Below, piece by piece: positions 1 to 9,395 of a DNA stretch of 64,000 nt. A model generated the notes under the pieces. It ran no database searches. It had not been told where the DNA came from and saw only the letters and a list, made by a program, of their open reading frames with translations. This DNA is from Planctomycetaceae bacterium (GTDB lineage Bacteria > Planctomycetota > Planctomycetia > Pirellulales > Pirellulaceae). Location of the stretch: positions 1-64,000 of the forward strand of contig RECD01000155.1 of assembly GCA_007694185.1 (NCBI GenBank), in the 5' to 3' direction. Position 1 is the stretch's first letter. Every line of letters starts with the position of its first letter. Position numbers and translations under genes: made by a program.

Positions 1-1150
<1,150 letters not shown>

Positions 1151-1436
1151 CCGAAATCTCGAACTCGCGACGTCCTGTAGGCCGACGGGAACAAGCCCCG
1201 CGCAACGCACCGAACACCACCAGCAATCGATCCGACGATCTACCGCTAACGATAACTCAAACACTGACGCATCCCAAAATCAGGCTCGAATCATTCGCAC
1301 GGTTTCCCGAACGAAATCCACTCACCTGTTTCGTGATCGCCAGCGATCAACACCACAAAGAATCCTAAAGCTAATCTAATTTTTTTGCGATCGATCGAAT
1401 CGCGACCGAAGCCGCTCACCAATCGTCGCAAGACGC

Positions 1437-1448
1437 TCTTAAAGAACC
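1437..1448 (-). promoter_or_regulatory. boxA-like antitermination site in 23S leader
   Basis: On the minus strand this reads GGTTCTTTAAGA, close to the rRNA boxA consensus TGCTCTTTAACA that recruits NusB/NusE. It lies about 290 bases upstream of the 23S 5' end, in the expected position for a leader of an rRNA transcript started separately from 16S. The match is imperfect and no convincing -35/-10 pair was found: a TTGACA hexamer at 1570-1575 has no good -10 partner. Low confidence. Confidence 0.35.
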
Positions 1449-1630
1449 TCACACCCATCGGGCTAACCGCTTCCCGCTAAAGTTGCGACTTTCGTCACAG
1501 CTCTTCACGTTCGGATCGTTAACCCATTAGTTGTGCTCTTTTAAGATGCCAACTACCAAACAACCAAATTGTCAAACATCAATTCGAACCCGAGCCCCTG
1601 GGGGCCGCAGTTTCGGTCGCCGGAAAAACC

Positions 1631-1662
1631 AGCCGTTCGAGCAGCAAGCTGCTCAAACGGCT
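1631..1662 (-). terminator. Possible minus-strand terminator hairpin upstream of 23S
   Basis: Two 15-base arms (AGCCGTTCGAGCAGC and GCTGCTCAAACGGCT) pair with one mismatch around a two-base loop. On the minus strand the hairpin is followed by GGTTTTT, which resembles an intrinsic terminator. It would stop minus-strand transcription before the rRNA promoter region. No minus-strand gene was recognised upstream of it, so the role is uncertain. Confidence 0.35.
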
Positions 1663-2194
1663 ACCGTTTCAGGCCGCGAACCAGAACATGTCACCCGGCT
1701 CAGCAAAGCTTCGTGGGTAAATTCTTGTTCGCGTTGGCGAGCCAAGTAGTTTCGCAAGGTGACTCGTTGTCGTCAAGGGCTTGCAGGTTTTTTTCTGCTT
1801 TTCACTTGAGCGTTGGCGAGTCCGCTTGCCGGACCACTTGATGGCCGGGGTAGAGATCTTAGCGAGCTATTCGGATCGGCGTCAAGCGGTGCTGACTTTA
1901 TTTTTTGATCCGATTTCTTGCAGAAATCTCCGCGCGATTGGCGACGAAGCTCCCTGTTTCGCTTAGCGAAGCAGCCGAGTCTTGTTTCCCTCTCGCGTGG
2001 TGGAAATGTATCGGATCGCGGGTCAGCGTCAATGGCATCGGGGTGGTTTTTTTCGCTTTCGCGTTTTCGCCCGTAAATGTCTCGGTTTTTGCCTGACGGC
2101 GGACCCTGGAGCCCGTGGCTGCGGCGCGGACTGGGCAGGGGCGAGTTGGATACTTGGCGTCGATCGGCTTCCATCCGGAAGGTAGGATGGGGCG

Positions 2195-4858
2195 ATGACC
2201 ACACCGATGATGAAGCAGTATCACGAAGCGAAAGCGGCCTGCGGAGACGCGTTGCTGCTGTTTCGGATGGGCGATTTCTATGAGCTGTTCTGCGAAGACG
2301 CCAAATTGGCCTCGCGAGTGCTCGGTTTGACGCTGACCAGTCGAGACAAGGAGAGCGATAACCCCACGGCGATGGCCGGTTTTCCGCATCACCAGCTCGA
2401 TGCCTACCTGCAAAAGCTGATTCGAGCCGGCTATCGGGCCGCGGTCTGCGAACAGGTCGAGGACCCGAAGCAGGCCAAAGGTCTGGTTCGGCGCGAAGTG
2501 ACGCGAATGGTCAGCGCGGGGACATTGACCGACGACAGCCTGCTGGACCCGCGGGAAACGAACTTTTTGGCGGCGGTTTTTTTGGCGGGGCCATCCGGGC
2601 GAGCGGGTCGTAAACGCACCACTTCAGCAGCAGGTGGAGTGGAGGATTTGATCGGGATCGCGTGGGCGGAGTTGTCGAGCGGACGATTTGAGGCCGGGGT
2701 ATTTCCGTTTTCGCGGCTCGAAGACGAGCTGGAGCGGATCGGCCCGGCGGAACTGATCTTCCGCGAGGACGACGCGCGGCTCCGTCCCGACCAGTCAGCG
2801 AGTTGGGTTTGGACCGCTCGTCCGGCGTGGACGTTCGCGTTGGAACAGGCTCGCGAGTCGCTGTGCAAGCAGTTCGGCACGAGGAGTTTGGAGGGGTTCG
2901 GTTTTGACTCAGGTGACGACGCGGCGATTCAGGCCGCCGGCGCCGTGCTCGCTTACCTGCAGGATACGCAGCGGGTGGCTTTGGATCACTTTGAGACGCT
3001 GCTGCCACATCGTGGCGGCTCGACGTTGCAGATCGATGCGGCGACGCGGCGGAGTTTGGAGATCACCAGGACGATGCGGACCGGGGCCCGGGAGGGTTCG
3101 TTGTTGGAAGTGATCGACCAAACTCAAACCCCGATGGGGGCCCGATTGCTCGCCGACTGGTTGGCGGCACCGTTGACGGATGCGGACGCGATCGGCATTC
3201 GCCAAGAGGCGATCGAGGAATTGCTGGGGGAAACCGTCGTGCGTGGGGAGCTGCGTGACGGTCTCCGGGACATCTTCGACTTGACGCGGCTGATCGGCCG
3301 GGTGGCGACCCAGCGGTGCGGGCCTCGCGACCTGCAGCAGATTGCGAAGACCTTGTCGCTGTTGCCGACGCTCAAGCGACGATTGGAGTCGCGGGCGGCG
3401 GTCGCCTTGCGTCGGATCGACGAGGAGCTGCATCCGCTGCCGGAGTTGCGTCAGCGGTTGGAGGAGGGGCTGGCGGAAACATGCCCGCTTTCTGCGGCGG
3501 ACGGGCATTTCATCCGCGAAGGCTTCGATTCCCAGCTCGATTCGCTGCGGGAATTGGCACGCGGTGGCAAGGAATGGATCGCCGTTTATCAACGCCGGAT
3601 GACGGAGCAGACGGGGATCGCCAATCTGAAGGTCGGTTTCAACCGGGTGTTCGGCTATTACTTGGAAATCAACCACTCGCAGTCCGACAAGGTGCCCACC
3701 GAGTTCATCCGCAAACAGACGCTGAAGAATTGCGAGCGGTACATCACGCCCGAGCTGAAGTCTTACGAGGAAAAGGTGCTGGCCGCGGACGATGAGGCGG
3801 CAGCTCGTGAGCAAGAGCTGTTTGTGCAACTGAGGTCAGAGGCTCATCAGGGGTTGCGGATGCTGCGGCGGATCGCCGCCGCCCTGGCCGAAACGGATGT
3901 GCTCACGGCTTTGGCTGAGCTTGCCGCCCAACGGGGTTGGGTGCGTCCGCGATTGATCACCGACCCGATCCTGAAGATCGAAGCGGGGCGGCATCCGGTG
4001 CTCGACATCAAGTTGCCTCAGGGCGATTTCGTGCCCAACGACTGTTTTCAGTCTCCCGAAGCCGGCATGGTGTTGTTGATCACCGGTCCGAATATGGCAG
4101 GCAAGAGCACTTACATCCGTCAGGTCGCGTTGTTGACGCTGCTGGCCCAGACCGGTTCATTTGTCCCGGCGGCAGCGGCGACGATCGGGATTGCCGACCG
4201 AATTTTCGCGCGGGTCGGCGCGAGCGATGAGTTGGGCAGGGGGCAGAGCACGTTCATGGTCGAGATGGTCGAGACGGCGCGGATTTTGAACACCGCGACG
4301 CCCCGATCGTTGGTCATCTTGGACGAGATCGGCCGGGGTACCAGCACTTACGACGGTCTGGCGCTTGCGTGGGCGATCACCGAGCACCTGCACGAGCGGA
4401 TCGGGTGTCGGACCCTGTTCGCGACCCACTATCACGAATTGACGCAACTGCAGGAAATGTTGCCGAGGGTCAGCAACCTGAACGTGGCGGTCCGCGAATG
4501 GCAGGATACGGTCGTGTTCCTACACCGGATCATCCCCGGCGGTGCCGACAAAAGTTACGGCATCCATGTCGCTCGATTGGCGGGGATCCCCACCGCGGTC
4601 AACGAGCGGGCTAAGGATATTCTCGCGCAATTGGAGGCCGATCATCGAGACGGACTGGACCGCCCGACGATCCGGCCGCCGCAAGCGAGACCTGCGGGCG
4701 GGGCGGTCCAATTGACGCTATTCGGATTCGCCGATCACCCGTTGTTGGACGACTTGCGGAAGCTCGACGTCAATGCGATGTCGCCGATCGAGGCACTCCA
4801 GTTCCTGCATCGGGCTCAGGCCGCGATCGAGGCCGGCACGGGGCTCGCTGGGCGCTAG
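2195..4858 (+). CDS. mutS: DNA mismatch repair protein MutS
   Basis: 887 aa, usual bacterial MutS length. It recognises mismatches and small loops in newly replicated DNA and starts repair with MutL in the cytoplasm. The N-terminal mismatch-binding domain has the Phe-x-Glu motif (GDFYELF, F28-E30). The ATPase has Walker A GPNMAGKST near residue 631, Walker B VILDEIGRGTSTYDG near 708, and the following ATHYHEL. The start is the ATG after GGAAGGTAGGATGGGGCG, a fair ribosome-binding site; the protein from there begins TPMMKQYHEAK, as in other MutS proteins. It stands alone, divergent from the 23S rRNA gene, with no mutL next to it. The C-terminal 40 or so residues after the ATPase are short and variable, as in the family. 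Confidence 0.97.
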   Translation: MTTPMMKQYHEAKAACGDALLLFRMGDFYELFCEDAKLASRVLGLTLTSRDKESDNPTAMAGFPHHQLDAYLQKLIRAGYRAAVCEQVEDPKQAKGLVRREVTRMVSAGTLTDDSLLDPRETNFLAAVFLAGPSGRAGRKRTTSAAGGVEDLIGIAWAELSSGRFEAGVFPFSRLEDELERIGPAELIFREDDARLRPDQSASWVWTARPAWTFALEQARESLCKQFGTRSLEGFGFDSGDDAAIQAAGAVLAYLQDTQRVALDHFETLLPHRGGSTLQIDAATRRSLEITRTMRTGAREGSLLEVIDQTQTPMGARLLADWLAAPLTDADAIGIRQEAIEELLGETVVRGELRDGLRDIFDLTRLIGRVATQRCGPRDLQQIAKTLSLLPTLKRRLESRAAVALRRIDEELHPLPELRQRLEEGLAETCPLSAADGHFIREGFDSQLDSLRELARGGKEWIAVYQRRMTEQTGIANLKVGFNRVFGYYLEINHSQSDKVPTEFIRKQTLKNCERYITPELKSYEEKVLAADDEAAAREQELFVQLRSEAHQGLRMLRRIAAALAETDVLTALAELAAQRGWVRPRLITDPILKIEAGRHPVLDIKLPQGDFVPNDCFQSPEAGMVLLITGPNMAGKSTYIRQVALLTLLAQTGSFVPAAAATIGIADRIFARVGASDELGRGQSTFMVEMVETARILNTATPRSLVILDEIGRGTSTYDGLALAWAITEHLHERIGCRTLFATHYHELTQLQEMLPRVSNLNVAVREWQDTVVFLHRIIPGGADKSYGIHVARLAGIPTAVNERAKDILAQLEADHRDGLDRPTIRPPQARPAGGAVQLTLFGFADHPLLDDLRKLDVNAMSPIEALQFLHRAQAAIEAGTGLAGR

Positions 4859-4903
4859 CGGGCCCGCATGGGCGCTAGGCGGGCTGGCGGGCGTTAGCTG
4901 GGC
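4850..4903. repeat. Three imperfect 14-15 bp direct repeats at mutS 3' end
   Basis: Three copies of a unit close to GGGCGCTAGCGGGC start at 4850, 4870 and 4889 (period about 20 bases). The first copy contains the mutS stop codon. The stretch lies between the convergent 3' ends of mutS and the next gene. It may be a small tandem repeat or a structured 3' end; no clear T-tract follows. Confidence 0.45.
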
Positions 4904-4915
4904 ATACTCCGAACC

Positions 4916-6649
4916 CTAGATGCCTTGATCCAGGAACACGTGATCGGGAAAAATCGACAGGTACCATTGTCGCCATTTCTGCTGCGCGGCCCGGATTTCC
5001 TGATTCGTCGGCTTGTCCGGCAGGATCGACTCGTCGAACTTGCGGCTGATGAACCGCAGCCCGTCGGCTGCTGATCGGCGGACGACGGTATCGGGGTCGC
5101 TGAGGGCAAAGATCAAGGCGGGGACGACAGACAGTTCGTCAGTTTTGCCGAGTAATTTTGCGGCCACGCGTCGGGCCTGCCACGACTGGCTGCCACGGAC
5201 CAGGCGTTCGAGCCGATCGAGTTGTTGCCGACGGCGGCGAGGGTCCGGTTCGAGTTGCAGGTCTTCCGGGAGCGATTTTTGGTCGAACTGATCCGCGTCA
5301 TCCGATTCGAGCAACCCGAGCAGGTCGGTGACCTCGTTCGCCGTCGGTTCGCCCTGGATCTGCGTGCCGGAGACGACAATTTTCGTCGTGTCGCTGGGCA
5401 GGCGATAACCGCCGGCGACGGTGCCACGGCTCGCTTTGGCGATCGACTTCTTCGTGCTGCGGATCAGGAACAAGATCGCGAAGGCGGTGGAAACTGGTGC
5501 TGAGTTGTATGACGGATCTTTGGCGCCCCAGGCACCGCTGCTGTCTTGGAGGCCGCGGAGTGCGGTGACGCCTTCGTCGTACCAGCCGGTCCGTCCGCTG
5601 GCGTTTGGCCTCGCCAACTCCATGAAGCTTTCGTATCGCTCGAGCGTGTACATCATGTAATAGAACCAGTCCGGCCCGCCGGGCCGCCGAAACGGGTTTT
5701 GGCTCCGATAATTTTCGAGTCGGGCGATCGAGGCACGGATACCTTCGGCCGGAACTCGGGTCGCTTGCTTGCGAGCTGCGACCACTTTTTGTTCTCCGCC
5801 GGGATTGGTGGCGACCATTTTGACCGCTTTCGGTAGCCCCTCGATCTTCGACTCCAGTCCCTCGGTCTCACCCCACTGACGCAGCACATCGGCCGCGATC
5901 AATACCGCCGAACCGGCAGCCAAGCAGGTCGACATGCTCAGCTGGGTCCTGTTTTGGCTGATCATCCCGCCACCCGGGGGGAAGTGGGGTTTGTAGGTCC
6001 AGTAGCCGGTTGGGTCCTGGACGCGAACGATCCACTCGACGACTCGTCCGACTCGGTCCAGGTCGATCTGGAAGCCCGCGCGATCGAGCGTCCACATCGC
6101 CAGCGTCACGTATTGGACTTGGGATGAGTCGCCATGCGGTTCGCCGTGGTAGCCGTAGCCGCCGTGGGACATTTGGTCTGCCAGCAGGGTATCGGCGAGG
6201 AATTGGATGTCTTCGGCATGCGTCCGCGGATCGATTTCGATCAGCAGCATGATCGCGATGCTCAATTCGTACGTCGCCTTGTGGCCGTGGTGCCGGGAGG
6301 CCGCGACATTGGCGCGGATCTTTTTGACATAGCCCAGTGCGTTCCGAAGTCCGATTTGCACGAGCGGAGCGGAGGGGTCCCCTTCGGCCTTCAGGTGGGC
6401 GTACGCGATCACCATCGGTTGGCCTTCCGGATCGCCGTAATTTTTCAGCTTCAGTTCGTCCTCAGACAGACCTTCCAGATAGGCGATCCCCCGGTCGACC
6501 ATCGCCCTGACTTCGGGGTCCTCGGGCGAATAGGCGGAAGCCCGGCCGCAGACGAGTAACAGGCCGCAGGCAAAGATCAGTCGGAAGTTCAAGCCGAACC
6601 TTGGACAGGCAAGTGAAGGAGCGTCTGGTACGGTGTGTCTGTCACGCAT
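4916..6649 (-). CDS. Secreted prenyltransferase/squalene-oxidase-repeat protein with HEAT-like end
   Basis: 577 aa from the chosen start. A signal peptide (hydrophobic stretch FRLIFACGLLLVCG followed by ASA) indicates export. The middle has repeated alpha-helical units with the pattern seen in terpenoid-cyclase/squalene-oxidase repeats (for example ...GGYGYHGEPHGDSSQVQYVTLAMWTL... and LRGLQDSSGAWG), suggesting an alpha/alpha toroid. The last 110 residues look like HEAT repeats (VVPALIFALSDPDTVVRRSAADGL). Such proteins are frequent in planctomycetes but their substrate is unknown; catalytic cyclase motifs were not seen, so an enzymatic role is not claimed. The start at 6649 was chosen over a longer in-frame start at 6751 because AGGA precedes it and the signal peptide then sits near the N-terminus. 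Confidence 0.8.
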   Translation of the reverse strand: MRDRHTVPDAPSLACPRFGLNFRLIFACGLLLVCGRASAYSPEDPEVRAMVDRGIAYLEGLSEDELKLKNYGDPEGQPMVIAYAHLKAEGDPSAPLVQIGLRNALGYVKKIRANVAASRHHGHKATYELSIAIMLLIEIDPRTHAEDIQFLADTLLADQMSHGGYGYHGEPHGDSSQVQYVTLAMWTLDRAGFQIDLDRVGRVVEWIVRVQDPTGYWTYKPHFPPGGGMISQNRTQLSMSTCLAAGSAVLIAADVLRQWGETEGLESKIEGLPKAVKMVATNPGGEQKVVAARKQATRVPAEGIRASIARLENYRSQNPFRRPGGPDWFYYMMYTLERYESFMELARPNASGRTGWYDEGVTALRGLQDSSGAWGAKDPSYNSAPVSTAFAILFLIRSTKKSIAKASRGTVAGGYRLPSDTTKIVVSGTQIQGEPTANEVTDLLGLLESDDADQFDQKSLPEDLQLEPDPRRRRQQLDRLERLVRGSQSWQARRVAAKLLGKTDELSVVPALIFALSDPDTVVRRSAADGLRFISRKFDESILPDKPTNQEIRAAQQKWRQWYLSIFPDHVFLDQGI

Positions 6650-6763
6650 CAGGTGTCCTGTGGAAAAGGATTTGGTCGTGCCGGTTGCGTTGGCGAAGAA
6701 TCGCCGCTGGGCGACAGCGGTCAGGACCACGCACACTTTCGCAGCTCGCACTTAGGATCGTGA

Positions 6764-6844
6764 GGTAAAAAAGTGTCCGGAACCTTTTGCGACGAACTCG
6801 CCCTTCGGGTGCTTTGCACAAAAGGTTCCGGACACTTTTTTACC
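6764..6844. repeat. Perfect 26-bp inverted repeat with 29-base spacer (REP/MITE-like)
   Basis: Arms at 6764-6789 and 6819-6844 are exact reverse complements containing AAAAAAGTGTCCGGAACC. The spacer 6790-6818 holds a small inner hairpin (CCC-TTC-GGG). Runs of A at one end and T at the other would look like a bidirectional terminator, but both flanking genes point away from the element. A REP-like or MITE-like repeat that transposes in trans is therefore more likely. This is an inference; copy number in the genome decides it. Confidence 0.85.
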
Positions 6845-7113
6845 GCTCATTGCTTCGCGCTGTGCTCGCACCTGGGCCCAGAAATGTGCTCGTGGTTGGG
6901 GCGAGCCGCTCGTCCGCAGCCCGACGGCCCATTGGCCGAGGCCCAGACAACACCGTTAGTTTAGCCGGGCCACGGGCCTCGGACAACGTTGAGGGCCTTC
7001 GATCCGCGGTTGGCCCCGATTTTCGGTCAAGGGGCCGCGGTCGATACTTCTGGGATGGCGCGGTCGCGACTAAAATCGGGAGCTGCGACTTGCCACGCTT
7101 TTTTTGGACGCGG

Positions 7114-8373
7114 ATGCTCGTTCGCTTCCGATTCGCCTTCTTCCGCTACGGGAACGAGCGTTTGCCGCCTGCTGATCCGGTTCCGTCGTCCGCCGCGACG
7201 TCCTGTCCTTCGCCCGGTTCTCCGGAATCGACCTTGTGCTGGGAGCCAGGCGAGTGTGCGATCTGCGGCAGTCGTGAGGCGATTGACCGGCTGGAAGTCA
7301 GCCACCTGATTTACGGCAGACGGGGCTCGGTTCGCATTGTTCGCTGCCGGGGGTGTGGGCATTTGTATCAGAGTCCGCGTCCGACTCTGGAGACGATTTC
7401 CGCTTGGTATCCTGACGATTACGGGCCCCACCAGGAGGTTGCAACGGCGAGGCGGTTGGATGGGGCACCGCAGCCAGAGCCGCTTGCAGGCGGCTCGGTG
7501 GGGGAAACCGCATTGGCACCGGCGGCCGCGGTTCAGCCGCAGGCGACCGGTGAGCCGCGAGATCGGGAGGCCGCGTCGGGGTCGCCGACTCAGCCCTGGT
7601 ACTTGTCCCGTTGGGCTCGCGCCATCCCGGGCTTGCGTCTGTTTTATTATCGGTTGTCGGATCGGCATGCGTCGCCGGTTCCGTCGCCGCCCCGGCTGGG
7701 AGCGAAGGCCTTGGAATTGGGGTGTGGTGCGGGGGCTTATTTGGAGCAACTGCGAGCAGCCGGCTGGGAGGTGAGGGGCGTCGAGCCGGCCGACGCCCCT
7801 GCTAGCCGATGCCGTGCACGGGGGCTGGCGGTCGACACGGCAGGGGTCGAGTCGATCGAACTGCCTGAGGGCGAATACGATCTGGTGGTGGCTTGGATGG
7901 TGCTGGAGCATTTGCATGACCCGGCGGCGGCGTTGTCGCGGGTTCATCGTTGGTTGCGGCCGGGCGGGACGCTGATGGTCAGCGTGCCGCACGTCCGGGA
8001 TTGGGAATTGCGATTCGGTGGTCGTTATCACTTCATCCTCAACGAGCCGACGCACCTTCAGCATTTCGACCGTGCGGGGATCGAGCGGTTGTTGACCGCG
8101 AGCGGTTTTCGGGTTCGCAGTTTTCGGTTTCAGCAAAATGTTTACAACCAGGTCGGTTGGTTGGGCATTTGGTTGAAAGCCCGCTTGCCGGGGCGAGACT
8201 GGGGCGGGCGCCTGCTCGCCTTCCTCGACGATCCGGCGATGTGGGGGCGGTTGGCGCTCGCGCCGTTGGGCAAAATTCTAGCCGCACTCGGGCTGACCGG
8301 CCGGGTCACGATCATCGCCGAGCGGGGGGAATTGGTTCGGGCGGACCTGCCGAAGAGGGGGAAGGCGACATGA
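7114..8373 (+). CDS. Class I SAM-dependent methyltransferase with N-terminal zinc-ribbon-like region
   Basis: About 419 aa. The N-terminal part has paired cysteines (CAICGS ... CRGCG, spaced about 30 residues) followed by YQSPRPTLETISAWYPDDY. This resembles the zinc-binding head of sugar C-methyltransferases and related polysaccharide methyltransferases. The catalytic domain follows with motif I ALELGCGAGAYLEQL, an acidic residue at VRGVEPA, and the post-motif region LVVAWMVLEHLHDP and LRPGGTLMVSVPH. It methylates an unknown small molecule or sugar; the link to polysaccharide comes from its neighbours. The frame stays open upstream to 6787, but that part runs through the inverted repeat and is not protein-like, so ATG 7114 is used; TTG 7233 is possible. 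The stop overlaps the next start (ATGA). Confidence 0.8.
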   Translation: MLVRFRFAFFRYGNERLPPADPVPSSAATSCPSPGSPESTLCWEPGECAICGSREAIDRLEVSHLIYGRRGSVRIVRCRGCGHLYQSPRPTLETISAWYPDDYGPHQEVATARRLDGAPQPEPLAGGSVGETALAPAAAVQPQATGEPRDREAASGSPTQPWYLSRWARAIPGLRLFYYRLSDRHASPVPSPPRLGAKALELGCGAGAYLEQLRAAGWEVRGVEPADAPASRCRARGLAVDTAGVESIELPEGEYDLVVAWMVLEHLHDPAAALSRVHRWLRPGGTLMVSVPHVRDWELRFGGRYHFILNEPTHLQHFDRAGIERLLTASGFRVRSFRFQQNVYNQVGWLGIWLKARLPGRDWGGRLLAFLDDPAMWGRLALAPLGKILAALGLTGRVTIIAERGELVRADLPKRGKAT

Positions 8374-9395
8374 GCGTGCGGCAGGGCGATTCGATTCTCG
8401 TCACCGGTGGGGCCGGTTTCATGGGGTCCCATGTCGTCGATGCGATTCTGGCCGAACCGGCATGGCCGTCAGCCCGGGTGACGGTGCTGGACGATTTGTC
8501 GGGAGGCGTGCTGAGCAACGTGCCGCAGGATGAGCGAGTCGATTTCGTGCGGGGGGGCGTTGAGGACGTGGAGTTGGTCGGGCGTTTGTTTGCGGAACGC
8601 CGCTTTCGGTACGTCTACCACTTAGCCGCGTATGCGGCTGAGGGCCTGAGCCACTTCATTCGGCGATTCAATTACGCCAACAACCTGTTGGGCAGCGTCA
8701 ACCTGATCAATGCCGCGGTGAATCACGGTTGCGAATGTTTCGTGTTCACCAGTTCGATCGCGGTCTATGGTCATGGCCGATCACCGCTTTCGGAGGACGA
8801 CCCGCCGACCCCGGCTGACCCCTATGGGATCGCCAAGCTGGCGGTCGAATGGGACCTTGCCGCGGCGCGGCAGACGCACGGCCTGCCGTATGTCATTTTC
8901 CGGCCTCACAACGTCTATGGCCCGCGACAGAATCTGGCGGACAAATACCGCAACGTCGTCGGGATCTTCATGAATCGGCTGTTGAACGGTTTGCCGATGC
9001 CGATTTTTGGTGACGGGACTCAGACCCGTGCGTTCACTTACATCGGTGACATCGCGGCGGAAATCGCCCGCAGCCCGCTCAACACGGCCGCGATCAACGG
9101 CACCTTCAACCTGGGGTCGGATCATCCCGAGACGGTCAATCGGCTTGCCGAACTGGTTGCCGAAGCGATGGGGCTGCCGGTTGCCACGGTCCACTTGCCG
9201 CCGCGGCAGGAGGTCCACGTCGCCTACTGCGACCATTCACGGGCGCGTCGGGTCTTCCCCGCGATCAACCAGACGCCCCTAACGCAAGGTTTGGCCGGCA
9301 TGGCCGCGTGGGCCAAACGGACGCCGATCCCGCCCCCGCAAAGCTTCGAACCGATCGAAATCGAGGCCGGCTTGCCCCCCTCCTGGCGAGCGTGA
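8370..9395 (+). CDS. NAD-dependent nucleotide-sugar epimerase/dehydratase (SDR family)
   Basis: 341 aa, normal for extended SDR sugar epimerases. The NAD-binding motif GGAGFMG is at residues 13-19, the catalytic SSIAVYG Ser region follows, and the YGIAK catalytic Tyr152-Lys156 pair is present. FRPHNVYGPRQN is typical of UDP-glucose 4-epimerase-like enzymes. It probably interconverts a nucleotide sugar for surface polysaccharide. The start ATG overlaps the methyltransferase stop by four bases (ATGA) with GAGGGGGAAGG ahead of it, so the two are translationally coupled. Its stop TGA abuts the stop of the convergent glycosyltransferase. The exact sugar substrate cannot be read from sequence. Confidence 0.88.
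   Translation: MSVRQGDSILVTGGAGFMGSHVVDAILAEPAWPSARVTVLDDLSGGVLSNVPQDERVDFVRGGVEDVELVGRLFAERRFRYVYHLAAYAAEGLSHFIRRFNYANNLLGSVNLINAAVNHGCECFVFTSSIAVYGHGRSPLSEDDPPTPADPYGIAKLAVEWDLAAARQTHGLPYVIFRPHNVYGPRQNLADKYRNVVGIFMNRLLNGLPMPIFGDGTQTRAFTYIGDIAAEIARSPLNTAAINGTFNLGSDHPETVNRLAELVAEAMGLPVATVHLPPRQEVHVAYCDHSRARRVFPAINQTPLTQGLAGMAAWAKRTPIPPPQSFEPIEIEAGLPPSWRA

Larger units (their letters stand above)
1151..2194. other. Long region without gene between 23S rRNA and mutS
   Basis: About 1 kb between divergent 23S rRNA (minus) and mutS (plus). It should carry the promoter and leader of the rRNA transcript and the mutS promoter. I saw no 16S rRNA, no tRNA-Ile/Ala and no convincing protein gene. Short open frames here lack family features or are antisense to mutS. 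It holds a boxA-like site (1437-1448) and a strong hairpin (1631-1662). Confidence 0.6.

Noticed and set aside
1581..1600. TTCGAACC, a T-loop-like element on the minus strand, possible tRNA
   Set aside because: No matching anticodon arm or acceptor stem could be paired around it.
2909..3829. 306-codon minus-strand frame
   Set aside because: Antisense to mutS; composition is that of mirrored GC-rich codons, without domains.
6764..6844. Palindrome read as an ordinary bidirectional terminator
   Set aside because: Both flanking genes are transcribed away from it, so no transcript would need to end there; kept as a repeat element.
7027..8136. 369-codon minus-strand frame
   Set aside because: Antisense to the methyltransferase gene, Arg/Pro/Gln-rich, no motifs.
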